Positions 1 to 8,647 of a DNA stretch of 64,000 nucleotides are shown in pieces. The stretch's first letter is position 1; each line of letters opens with the position of its first letter. The notes under the pieces are model-generated. The model had not been told where the DNA came from, made no database searches, and saw only the letters and a list, made by a program, of their open reading frames with translations. Origin of the DNA: Rheinheimera lutimaris (GTDB lineage: Bacteria > Pseudomonadota > Gammaproteobacteria > Enterobacterales > Alteromonadaceae); contig NZ_JABSOD010000004.1 of assembly GCF_013283795.1 (NCBI RefSeq), forward strand, positions 124,001 through 188,000, in the 5' to 3' direction. The position numbers and the translations under genes are program-made.

Positions 1-58
1 CATCAAACAAGCCGGCGACGGCATCAATAAACGCCAGCGGTGCTGTGACTGCAGTCAT
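1..58 (-). CDS. N-terminal fragment of a gene running off the left edge
   Basis: A minus-strand ATG at 58-56 follows the stop of the ATP-NAD kinase-like gene after one base (TAA-T-ATG), which suggests translational coupling. Only 19 codons are visible (start MTAVTAPLAFIDAVAGLFD), too few to name a family. In E. coli the aroC/prmB/smrB neighbourhood also holds the EF-P hydroxylase gene epmC, so that is one guess from gene order only. Confidence 0.5.
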   Translation of the reverse strand, partial: MTAVTAPLAFIDAVAGLFD

Positions 59-59
59 A

Positions 60-1190
60 TTAAATTTCATCCTCGTAACCTAAGCGGTACATTACATAGT
101 CGTTATAACCGGTAACGATATTAATTAGTCCGGTAAGTTGCTTATCCAGCGTCGCATCACCGGTGTCGGCCAGCAGCGGCCGGCCCTGCAATTGCTGCAA
201 TTTGGCTTTGCCGGCCAGCAATATAATGTTGTCGCGGCCGATGGCGCGGATCACCGCCGGTGACAATTGCTGATTACCGCGGCCAAACACATGGCCCTGG
301 CCGCCAATTAAGGTGATCACCAATTTGCTGGGGTAACCCTGCACCAATTCAAGCAATTGCGCAGCGGTCACATCTTTGGCAATCAACTCACCGTTTTCCA
401 CCACATCAACACCCAACAGGGTGTTATCCAGGCCCAGCTCGGCCATTACCGCCGCTACAGTTGAGCCGGAGCCCATAACATAGCGCACGTTCTCTTCCAT
501 TTGTGTGGCAACATAAGCGGCTAAATCGGCCAGCACCAGCTCTTCTGATTCACGCCCGGCCATTTTTACGCTTTGTACATAACGCAATTGCGCGGGTATA
601 CGCATTTCACCAAAGCGGCGGGCTTTTACTACACCGTCGCGAAACGCTTGCTCATCAATGTCCATTACCGCGGCTTCTGCCAGCGACACCAATTCGCCGG
701 CAATTAACATGGCCACCAGCTTACCGGCCGCCTGCGGCGATATGGCATAAACACCGGAGTGAATTTTAACCCCGGCCGGAATACCCAATACCGTGGTTTG
801 GTCGCCGACTGCGGCGCAAATATTACGTGCAGTGCCATCACCACCGGCAAACAGCAATAAATCAACGCCATGCTCAGCCAGCAGTTTGGCGGCGGTTTCG
901 GTGTCTGTCGCAGTTGATGGCATGGCCGCAGCGCTATACAACACCTGGTGCTGCAACCCCAGCCCGGCGCAAACACTTTCGCCCATATCACCCGCTACGG
1001 TAAACACTTCAAACTGCCCGCGCTGCGCCAGCAATTCTGTCAGCGCCGTTTTGGCGCGATTCATCGCCTGGGGCGTGGCACCCAATGCCAGAGCTTGTTC
1101 AGCCTGGCCGTCCGAGCCCTTTAACCCCACACTGCCGCCCAAGCCGGCCAGCGGGTTAATGATCAGCCCAAGCCGGAACAAATTCGCCAT
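60..1190 (-). CDS. ATP-NAD kinase family protein (AcoX/NadK-like fold)
   Basis: A 376-residue protein with the NAD kinase/diacylglycerol kinase signature GGDGT at residues 116-120, preceded by a hydrophobic strand (LLLFA). It also has a glycine-rich N-terminal segment (INPLAGLGG) and a second glycine-rich motif (LIGGQGHVFGRG) in the C-terminal half. It is longer than housekeeping NadK (about 290 residues) and resembles the AcoX-like ATP-NAD kinase family, whose substrate is mostly unknown; NAD phosphorylation should not be assumed. It is downstream of the MFS gene on the same strand, 96 bp away, and is followed after one base by the next start codon. Confidence 0.8.
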   Translation of the reverse strand: MANLFRLGLIINPLAGLGGSVGLKGSDGQAEQALALGATPQAMNRAKTALTELLAQRGQFEVFTVAGDMGESVCAGLGLQHQVLYSAAAMPSTATDTETAAKLLAEHGVDLLLFAGGDGTARNICAAVGDQTTVLGIPAGVKIHSGVYAISPQAAGKLVAMLIAGELVSLAEAAVMDIDEQAFRDGVVKARRFGEMRIPAQLRYVQSVKMAGRESEELVLADLAAYVATQMEENVRYVMGSGSTVAAVMAELGLDNTLLGVDVVENGELIAKDVTAAQLLELVQGYPSKLVITLIGGQGHVFGRGNQQLSPAVIRAIGRDNIILLAGKAKLQQLQGRPLLADTGDATLDKQLTGLINIVTGYNDYVMYRLGYEDEI

Positions 1191-1286
1191 ACTGCCATTC
1201 CATCACCTGAAAAAATGGCCGCCATTGTAAAGCCTTCGCCCGCGCTTTCCCAGCCCTGTCAGGGCAAAACCTGTGCGGGTTTAAAG

Positions 1287-2444
1287 CTACGCCGGCCGTT
1301 TAATGCCCGGCAAAGTGAGTGCCAGCAGGGTTGCGGCCAGTGCCAGCAGCGCGGCGATACTGAAGGTTAACGCCGCGCCGTTGCCGTTTTGCCATAATAC
1401 ACCGGAGAAATAGGCACCAATGGCGCCGCCTCCACCGAAGATCACGCCGGCATACATGGCCTGGCCACGGCTGCGCAGTTTTTTCGGAAAAAACTGCTGG
1501 ATAAACTGCATGGCACAACTGTGAGCAATAGCGAAACTACCGGCATGCAGCAACATGCTAAAGCACAGCCACCAGACATTGTCTGCCATGCCTGCCAGCA
1601 AAGACCAGCGCAGCACGGTTAAGCCGTAGCACACACTTAACAACAAGCGGTAGCTGCGGTTACGCATTAAACTGCCGGCAAAATAGAACGCCAGGATTTC
1701 AGCGGCTACGGCCAGGCCGATAAACAGCCCGGTTTGCGTACCGCTATAGCCCAGATCACGGCTGTACAGGGTGAAAAAGCCATAAAACGGTGCAAAGCTC
1801 ATTTGCAATAATAAAGCCGCCAGCATAAAGCGCAGCAATACGCTGTTTTTAATCAACTTGCTAAACGGCACCGTTGCAGTACTCAGTTCAGCGCTGACAC
1901 TGACTTTCGGCAATAAAAATAAGCTGGCCAGTAACAACAACAAAAACAACAGTGCCGATAAGGGCAAAAACTCGCTGCCATAGCGCTCAAACAGCCAACC
2001 GCCGAGCATAACCAATACGATATAACCCACGCTGCCGGCGGTACGTATGCGGCCATAGGCACGGGTGTCGTCATTTAAAAATGCAAATGCCGACACTTCT
2101 AACTGCGGCAAAATAGCGGTCCAGAAAAAGCTGAACAAGGCAAAACCACAAAGCAGCGGCCAAAAGCCGTAATCGGCAAAACTGCTGAGCCAGCCGATGG
2201 CCGCCAGCAGCGCGCCAACACGCATCACGGTAAGCGGCTTACCGCTGCGCTCTGCTACCAAGGCCCACACCGAAGGCCCGACAATCCGGCTGGCAGTAAC
2301 AATGGCCAGCAGCAGGCCGATATCGGCCGAGTTTAAGCCGCGGCCATCGAGAAACAGGCCGAAATACGGCACAAAGATGCCCAGCACACCAAAATAAGTA
2401 AAATAAGCCAGCACTAAGGCTGGCCGGGCGGAGATACTGAACAT
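1287..2444 (-). CDS. MFS transporter, HcaT/phenylpropionate-permease-like
   Basis: A 385-residue integral membrane protein of the major facilitator superfamily with about 12 hydrophobic segments. It has the loop-2 type motif after TM2 (VAERSGKP) and a shorter central loop, giving the compact size of the MFS_1-like family that includes E. coli HcaT. The start is 8 bp after the aroC stop, so it is probably co-transcribed with prmB-aroC. Alteromonadales often have such a transporter beside aroC. The substrate cannot be read from sequence; the HcaT name indicates family only. Confidence 0.8.
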   Translation of the reverse strand: MFSISARPALVLAYFTYFGVLGIFVPYFGLFLDGRGLNSADIGLLLAIVTASRIVGPSVWALVAERSGKPLTVMRVGALLAAIGWLSSFADYGFWPLLCGFALFSFFWTAILPQLEVSAFAFLNDDTRAYGRIRTAGSVGYIVLVMLGGWLFERYGSEFLPLSALLFLLLLLASLFLLPKVSVSAELSTATVPFSKLIKNSVLLRFMLAALLLQMSFAPFYGFFTLYSRDLGYSGTQTGLFIGLAVAAEILAFYFAGSLMRNRSYRLLLSVCYGLTVLRWSLLAGMADNVWWLCFSMLLHAGSFAIAHSCAMQFIQQFFPKKLRSRGQAMYAGVIFGGGGAIGAYFSGVLWQNGNGAALTFSIAALLALAATLLALTLPGIKRPA

Positions 2445-2452
2445 ACGGCGGG

Positions 2453-3556
2453 TTAATCTCTGCTGTTACGGGCAATGTCAGGCGTGGTGACCTGCACATG
2501 CATATTTTGCGCGCGGTGGCGCAAATAATGATCCATCAATACGATTGCCAGCATGGCTTCAGCAATGGGCACAGCGCGAATACCAACACAGGGGTCGTGC
2601 CGGCCTTTGGTGACAATATCTATCACTTCGCCGCGGGTATTAATGCTTTTGCCGGGAATACTGATACTGGAGGTGGGCTTAAGTGCCATACTGACCAGCA
2701 GATCCTGACCGGAAGAAATCCCCCCCAGGGTGCCGCCGGCATGGTTAGCGCTAAAGCCCTGCGGCGTTAATTCATCACGGTGGGTTGAACCGCGCTGCTC
2801 TACCACAGCAAAGCCATCACCAATCTCTACCGCTTTTACCGCGTTAATACTCATCATGGCGTGGGCAATATCGGCATCCAGCCGGTCAAACACCGGCTCG
2901 CCCCAACCTACCGGCATATTGGTTGCCACCACATTGACGCGGGCACCGACTGAGTCACCGTCTTTTTTCAGCTGACGCATATACTCGTCCAGCGCTTCCA
3001 GCTTAGACGGATCCGGGCAGAAGAACGGGTTGTTATGAACTTCATCCCAGCTAACTAAGTCCGCTTTCACCGGGCCCAACTGGGCCAAATAGCCGCGAAT
3101 TTCGATGCCACATTGCTCAAACAGGTATTTTTTAGCAATAGCGCCGGCCGCTACCCGCACCGCAGTTTCCCGTGCCGACGAGCGACCACCGCCACGGTAA
3201 TCACGGATACCGAATTTATGCCAATAGGTGTAATCGGCATGGCCCGGGCGAAACTGCTCTTTAATATTGGAATAATCTTGCGAGCGCTGATCGGTATTTT
3301 CTATCAGCAAACCAATGCTGGCGCCGGTAGTTGTGTCTTCAAATACGCCGGACAGAATTTTTACCGCATCTTCTTCGCGCCGTGCTGTGGTGTAGCGCGA
3401 CGTACCGGGTTTACGCCGGTCTAAGTCCAGCTGTAAATCTTCTGCTGTTAAGGCCATGCCGGGCGGGCAACCATCAACAATACCACCAATGGCCGGGCCA
3501 TGGCTTTCGCCAAACGTGGTGACTTTAAACAATTGCCCTATGCTGTTACCGGCCAT
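2453..3556 (-). CDS. aroC: Chorismate synthase
   Basis: The 367-residue enzyme converts 5-enolpyruvylshikimate-3-phosphate to chorismate, the last step of the shikimate pathway, using reduced FMN. All family signatures are present: [14 protein letters not shown] near the N-terminus, [14 protein letters not shown], the basic [14 protein letters not shown] segment that binds substrate and phosphate, and GGISSGQD near residue 240. Full length compared with E. coli AroC (361). It lies 18 bp after prmB in the same direction, an order conserved in many gammaproteobacteria. Confidence 0.98.
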   Translation of the reverse strand: MAGNSIGQLFKVTTFGESHGPAIGGIVDGCPPGMALTAEDLQLDLDRRKPGTSRYTTARREEDAVKILSGVFEDTTTGASIGLLIENTDQRSQDYSNIKEQFRPGHADYTYWHKFGIRDYRGGGRSSARETAVRVAAGAIAKKYLFEQCGIEIRGYLAQLGPVKADLVSWDEVHNNPFFCPDPSKLEALDEYMRQLKKDGDSVGARVNVVATNMPVGWGEPVFDRLDADIAHAMMSINAVKAVEIGDGFAVVEQRGSTHRDELTPQGFSANHAGGTLGGISSGQDLLVSMALKPTSSISIPGKSINTRGEVIDIVTKGRHDPCVGIRAVPIAEAMLAIVLMDHYLRHRAQNMHVQVTTPDIARNSRD

Positions 3557-3574
3557 AGCTACTCCTTAATCTTG

Positions 3575-4525
3575 TTAGGCTTTAAATAAATGCTGACAAC
3601 GTTGCAGTTCGGCTTTAGTAATGGCAAATACGCCGATGCCACCATGCGAAAACTCCAGCCAGTCAAACGCCACGTCGGGATAATCCTGCTGCAGTTGCAC
3701 CATGCTGTTGCCTACTTCACAGACCAGCACGCCGCCATCGGTTAAATGCGCGGCCGCTTCGCGCAAAATATGCCGCGTCAGTGCCAAACCATCTTCGCCG
3801 GATGCCAGCCCCAGCTCAGGTTCGTGGCGGTACTCGTCGGGTAAATCGGCCATATCGTCAGCATCGACATACGGCGGGTTAGTGACAATTAAGTCGTACT
3901 GCGCGCCGGTCAAAGCACTGTAGCCATCTGATAAGATCGGAAACACCCGGTGTTCCAGGCCATGGCTTTCAATATTTAACTGCGCGACTTCTAAAGCATC
4001 TTCACTGATATCAACAGCGTCAATTTCTGCATCTGTAAACGCATAAGCACAGGCAATAGCGATACAGCCGGAGCCGGTGCATAAATCCAGAATATGTGCC
4101 GGTGTTTTACCCTGCAGCTGGCGATTAAACTTGGCGCTGATAAGTTCAGCAATAGGTGAACGTGGCACTAATACCCGCTCATCCACATAAAACGGTAAAC
4201 CGGCAAAATAGGCCTGATGGGTTAAATAGGCTGCCGGCAGGCGCTGCTCAATGCGCTGTTGTAACAGGTGAACAAAATCTTGCCGCTCGCTGTGGGTTAA
4301 CCTTACCGTAAACAGTTTTTCATCGGTTAGCGGTGGCAAATGCAACACATGGCAAAGCAGCGCTGCCGCTTCATCCCAGGGGTTATCAGTGCCATGGCCA
4401 AGGTACACTTGCGCCTGATTTAACTTGCTGACCGCGAACCGCAGCCAGTCGTGCACAGTAAAGAGTTCAGCGAGGGCCTCGCTGATCAGCTCAGAGGTAA
4501 ACAGATTTTCGCCAGTGTCGGACAT
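3575..4525 (-). CDS. prmB: Ribosomal protein uL3 glutamine methyltransferase PrmB
   Basis: The 316-residue protein is a class I SAM-dependent methyltransferase. The glycine-rich SAM motif DLCTGSGC is at residues 147-154 and the catalytic NPPY at 216-219, which positions the glutamine side chain in the HemK/PrmB family. The N-terminal helical region and the [11 protein letters not shown] segment before the SAM motif favour PrmB (substrate: a Gln of ribosomal protein L3) over PrmC (release factors). It sits directly before aroC and divergent from smrB, as in E. coli. Confidence 0.95.
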   Translation of the reverse strand: MSDTGENLFTSELISEALAELFTVHDWLRFAVSKLNQAQVYLGHGTDNPWDEAAALLCHVLHLPPLTDEKLFTVRLTHSERQDFVHLLQQRIEQRLPAAYLTHQAYFAGLPFYVDERVLVPRSPIAELISAKFNRQLQGKTPAHILDLCTGSGCIAIACAYAFTDAEIDAVDISEDALEVAQLNIESHGLEHRVFPILSDGYSALTGAQYDLIVTNPPYVDADDMADLPDEYRHEPELGLASGEDGLALTRHILREAAAHLTDGGVLVCEVGNSMVQLQQDYPDVAFDWLEFSHGGIGVFAITKAELQRCQHLFKA

Positions 4526-4578
4526 GATGGATTTAAGCTCTTTTTGTAATAACCGGTCAGTTTAAGTAGACTTGCGCC

Positions 4579-5121
4579 ATGCAAAAGAAAGTTAGTGTAG
4601 CATCAACCGGCATCAGTGCCGAAGACAGCCAGCTGTTTCGCCAGTCGATAACGGGCGCACAGCCTATTGCGCAGGACAAGATACCGCCAGTTGCGCCCCC
4701 CCGCAAGAAAAAAAGACGTACAGACGTCTCAAGCAAACAGCTTGATGAAAATTTGTTCTGGTTCTCGGATGAATTCGAGGGTTATGTCGCCGACGGTGCC
4801 AACCTGAGCTGGGTACAAAGCGGTGATGATCCACATTTGGCAGGGCGCTTGCGCCGCGGCGAAGTGCAGCCGGCAGTGGTACTGGACTTGCACGGCATGA
4901 CCACCCGCGAGGCCAAAATTGAATTGGCCGGCTTACTGGCCTACTGCGAAAAACAACAATTTAATTGTGCCTGCGTGGTGCATGGCAAAGGCCTGGGCAT
5001 TTTAGCGAAAAAAGTGCCGAACTGGCTTATTCAGCACCCAAATGTGCGGGCATTCCATACCGCACCGAAAAGCTGGGGTAAGCACGGTGCTTTGCTGTTG
5101 CTATTAAAAACCGCCGCTTAA
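4579..5121 (+). CDS. smrB: Ribosome rescue endonuclease SmrB
   Basis: A 180-residue Smr-domain protein. E. coli SmrB is recruited to collided ribosomes and cleaves the mRNA between them. The Smr domain occupies the C-terminal half, with the DLHG motif at residues 103-106 and HGKG at 135-138. A basic patch (PRKKKRR) at about 41-47 precedes the domain in the N-terminal ribosome-binding extension. It is divergent from prmB across a 53-bp spacer that must hold both promoters, and ends 2 bp from the convergent sixA stop. Confidence 0.95.
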   Translation: MQKKVSVASTGISAEDSQLFRQSITGAQPIAQDKIPPVAPPRKKKRRTDVSSKQLDENLFWFSDEFEGYVADGANLSWVQSGDDPHLAGRLRRGEVQPAVVLDLHGMTTREAKIELAGLLAYCEKQQFNCACVVHGKGLGILAKKVPNWLIQHPNVRAFHTAPKSWGKHGALLLLLKTAA

Positions 5122-5123
5122 GC

Positions 5124-5612
5124 TTAAAAACTTAACAGCGCCAGCTCTTGCGGTGACAAACGCTCTAACAAACGCCCCCCCTGCCCCGGCCGGTAATCAA
5201 TGCAAGCCAGCTGTGCGGTAGTAAACACCGGCGCCTGGCCTTGCAACGTAAAAGCTTCTGTTAAAAAACTCACCAGCGGCATGTGTGACACCAGCAACAC
5301 TTTAGCATCCGGCTTTTCACTGATACGGGCATCGAAATAAGATTTAAATAACGCGGCATCGCCTTCAGGCACCAGCTCCGGAATAATCTCCAACTGGCTA
5401 AACGGCGCTTGCCTGGCTAACATAAGCTCAGCCGTTTGCCGGGTACGTAAATAGGGGCTAACCCATATCAGGTCAAAGGCTGCATAGTGTTGCTGCAACC
5501 ACAGTGCCATCTGGTTTACTTCATGCCGGCCTCTGGCGGTAAGCTGCCGTTGACTGTCGTGTGCTGACATCGGCTCTGCTTCACCGTGACGCATGATAAC
5601 GAGATTTACCAT
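5124..5612 (-). CDS. sixA: Phosphohistidine phosphatase SixA
   Basis: A 162-residue histidine-phosphatase-superfamily enzyme with the catalytic RHGEA motif at residues 8-12 (His9 is the phospho-acceptor) and a second catalytic histidine in LVSHMP (His110). In E. coli SixA removes phosphate from histidine phosphotransfer domains, notably the nitrogen PTS protein NPr. Size matches the short SixA branch (about 160 residues) rather than phosphoglycerate mutases. It is tail to tail with smrB; the 205-bp spacer on its 5' side separates it from the divergent M16 protease gene. Confidence 0.93.
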   Translation of the reverse strand: MVNLVIMRHGEAEPMSAHDSQRQLTARGRHEVNQMALWLQQHYAAFDLIWVSPYLRTRQTAELMLARQAPFSQLEIIPELVPEGDAALFKSYFDARISEKPDAKVLLVSHMPLVSFLTEAFTLQGQAPVFTTAQLACIDYRPGQGGRLLERLSPQELALLSF

Positions 5613-5817
5613 TAAATAGACACCATACTGCTCAAGCTTCCCTGTTAACTGATGTGGGCAGATAAGATTACGCCGAGTAAAAATTGTGCGCTATGATAAT
5701 GAAAGTTGCCGCTAAGAGTAACTGCCAATAACGCATAACACATAAGCTGTTTATTACTTATCGCTATGACACTGCTGTTGTCTGCCCGCTTAACCATAGC
5801 CTAAAAAGGTAATCAGA

Positions 5818-8613
5818 TTGGAAAATAGTCAAATTTTGCAAAGCCCTAACGATCATCGGCACTATCAGTATCTGACATTGACGAACGGGCTGGCAGTGCT
5901 ATTAGTCCACCAGGCAGACGTAGAAAAAAGTGCAGCAGCATTGACGGTAAACGTCGGCCACTTCGATGATCCGCTGCCGCGTGAAGGCTTGGCGCACTTT
6001 TTAGAGCATATGTTGTTTTTGGGTTCAAAAAATTACCCGCAAGCCGGCGATTACCAGCAGTTTATCAATCATCACGGCGGCAGCCACAACGCCTGGACCG
6101 GTACTGAGCACAGCAGCTTTTTCTTTGATATCGATACGGCATTTTTTACCGAAGCCTTAGCCCGGTTTGCTGACATGTTCAGCCAACCGCTTTTTAGCAG
6201 TGACTATGTCGAAAAAGAACGCCACGCCATTGAAGCCGAATTTTCACTGAAATTAAAAGACGACGGCCGGCGCATTTATCAGGCACATAAAGAAAGCATT
6301 AACCCGGCACATCCGTTTGCCAAATTTTCTGTCGGCAACCTCAGTACCCTGGCCGATACTGCAGAAGGCACCCTGCAGCAGGCACTGCAAGACTTTTTTC
6401 AGCAACAATACAGCGCCAGCCGCATGACACTGTGTCTGGTATCACCGTTAAGCCTGGCAGAGCAACAGCAACTGGTGGCTGCACAGTTTTCTGCCCTGCC
6501 GGCACATTTACCGGCCAAAACGCCGTTAACCGTACCGCTGTATCTGCCTGAGCACCAAGCCATTCAGCTGAATATTCAGCCACACCGCCATACACAAAAA
6601 TTAGTGGTGAGTTTTGCTATGCCGGATATTCAGCGCTGGTACCGGCATAAATTAATCAGCTTTATCGCGCATTTATTGGGTGACGAAGGCCACGGCTCAT
6701 TACTGAGTTATCTTAAACAACAAGGCCTGGTTAATCAGCTTAGTGCCGGCGGTGGTATAGACGGCAGCAATTATAAAGACTTTACCGTGGCCTTTGAATT
6801 AACCGACAGTGGCCTGCAACAGCGTGATGCCATTTTACAGGCGCTGTTCAGCGCTATAGCCGGTTTAAAACAGCAACCCTTGCCGCAGCCTCTGTTTGCT
6901 GAGCGGCAGAAATTATTGCACTGGGCTTATTTGTATCAGGAGCCGTCGACGGCATTACAAACCGCCAACCATTTGTCGGTAAGTATGCAGCACTACCCGA
7001 TACAGGATGTTATTTTCGGTGACTACCGGATGGAATTGCCGGATGAAGCCCTGTATCAGCAAATACTGGGCTATTTCAACAGCCATAATATGCGCCTGAT
7101 GCTGATAGCGCCGCAAGTGGCCACCGACCGTGAAGCGCGCTGGTATCATACGCCTTACAGCATCTCGCCGCTGCCAGCGGCGTTACTGCAACAACTGAAC
7201 AACACCAAAGCGGCAGAGCCAATTCAGCTGCCACAGCCAAACCCTTATCTCGACGGTGATATACGCTTGTTGTCGCCTGCAGAGCATATGCAGGCGCCGC
7301 AGCGGGTGCATTACGATGCGGGCCTGAGTGTTTGGTACAAAGCCGACACCGATTTTGCCAGCCCCAAAGGTCATATATTTGTGCAACTGAGCCTGCCAAA
7401 CAGTATCGGCGATTGCCGGCAACTGGCGGCCACCAGGCTGTGGGTAGAGTTGTTTCAGGATAATATTAACCAGCAGTTTTATGCCGCCACCACCATTGGC
7501 CTGATGTACAACCTGCATGTGCAGCGTCAGGGGATCAGTCTGCATACCAGCGGCCTGGCAACCAACCAGCTGTTATTACTACAGGAATTATTACAACAAT
7601 TGTTGCAACAGCAATTTACTGAGCCGCGTTTTGCCGAGCTGAAACGCCAGCTTAGCCGGCACTGGCACAACAGCAGCAAAAACAAGCCGGTGGCGCGCTT
7701 GTTCAGCCAACTGTCTGCCCTGCTACAGCCGCTTAATCCGGAAATTGACCAATTGGCCGACGCACTGGAGCAACTGAGCTTTGCGCAATTTATGCAGTTT
7801 CAGCAAAATTTGCTGCAGCAGGTGCATATTGAGAGCCTGCTGCTGGGCAACTGGTCAGTCGCGCATGCCGGGCAACTCACCGGCATACTGCAGGATTGGC
7901 AAGCGCAACTGCACAGCAGCGGACCACAACTGACAAACCCCGCCTTTAAACTGCAGGGACAAGGCCCGGTTTGGCTGCAACTGGATGTCGAACACAGCGA
8001 CCATGCACTGGTCATTTATCTGCCGGCGCAGCAAGCCAAAGCACATGATATGGCGCTGTTTATGCTGGCTAATCATGTATTGTCACCGGAATACTTCCAC
8101 CAACTGCGCACAGAGCAACAGCTGGGTTATTTGGTCGGCACCGGCTATGTGCCGATTAATACCTTGCCCGGCATGGCGTTTTACGTGCAGTCACCCAACG
8201 CCGGTTGTGAACAGTTATATGAAGCCACAGTCATGTTTTTCCGCAGTTTTCTGGCTGATACAGAAATGCTGAGTGCCGCTGAATTTACCGAAATAAAACA
8301 AGGTTTACTGGCACAGCTGCATGAGCGCGACAACAGTTTAGGCGCCCGCGCCAAGCGCTACTGGTTAGCGCTGGGCCAACAAGACTACAGCTTTGCTTTA
8401 AATGAGCAGATAGCAGAAGCCTTACGCCAATTGACATTACAACACTTTATCGCCTTCCTGCAGCAGCTGTTACTGCCAAACTATGATGCAATTTTCCTCG
8501 CCACCGACGGCAAGCCACAGCACAGCCATTTGCAATTCAGCAACGCTGCCGGTTTAAAGCAACGGCTGCGGCAAACTAAAATTGCTTTTGACAGTACCGA
8601 TAAAGTTATATAA
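5818..8613 (+). CDS. Pitrilysin/insulinase-like M16 metalloprotease
   Basis: A 931-residue M16A peptidase. The inverted zinc motif HFLEH is at residues 60-64, and the third zinc ligand is expected in ERHAIEAEF about 70-75 residues later. The C-terminal inactive half contains the ELRTEQQLGY-like segment (here QLRTEQQLGYLV) typical of pitrilysin and insulysin. Unlike E. coli PtrA (protease III) there is no signal peptide, so a cytoplasmic location is likely. The start is taken as TTG 5818, supported by an AAAAAGGT ribosome-binding site about 7 bases upstream and by alignment with the family N-terminus. Function in peptide degradation is inferred from family. Confidence 0.9.
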   Translation: MENSQILQSPNDHRHYQYLTLTNGLAVLLVHQADVEKSAAALTVNVGHFDDPLPREGLAHFLEHMLFLGSKNYPQAGDYQQFINHHGGSHNAWTGTEHSSFFFDIDTAFFTEALARFADMFSQPLFSSDYVEKERHAIEAEFSLKLKDDGRRIYQAHKESINPAHPFAKFSVGNLSTLADTAEGTLQQALQDFFQQQYSASRMTLCLVSPLSLAEQQQLVAAQFSALPAHLPAKTPLTVPLYLPEHQAIQLNIQPHRHTQKLVVSFAMPDIQRWYRHKLISFIAHLLGDEGHGSLLSYLKQQGLVNQLSAGGGIDGSNYKDFTVAFELTDSGLQQRDAILQALFSAIAGLKQQPLPQPLFAERQKLLHWAYLYQEPSTALQTANHLSVSMQHYPIQDVIFGDYRMELPDEALYQQILGYFNSHNMRLMLIAPQVATDREARWYHTPYSISPLPAALLQQLNNTKAAEPIQLPQPNPYLDGDIRLLSPAEHMQAPQRVHYDAGLSVWYKADTDFASPKGHIFVQLSLPNSIGDCRQLAATRLWVELFQDNINQQFYAATTIGLMYNLHVQRQGISLHTSGLATNQLLLLQELLQQLLQQQFTEPRFAELKRQLSRHWHNSSKNKPVARLFSQLSALLQPLNPEIDQLADALEQLSFAQFMQFQQNLLQQVHIESLLLGNWSVAHAGQLTGILQDWQAQLHSSGPQLTNPAFKLQGQGPVWLQLDVEHSDHALVIYLPAQQAKAHDMALFMLANHVLSPEYFHQLRTEQQLGYLVGTGYVPINTLPGMAFYVQSPNAGCEQLYEATVMFFRSFLADTEMLSAAEFTEIKQGLLAQLHERDNSLGARAKRYWLALGQQDYSFALNEQIAEALRQLTLQHFIAFLQQLLLPNYDAIFLATDGKPQHSHLQFSNAAGLKQRLRQTKIAFDSTDKVI

Positions 8614-8647
8614 CGTGGAGTCTCTTATTGCTTAGTAGCTGTTATAA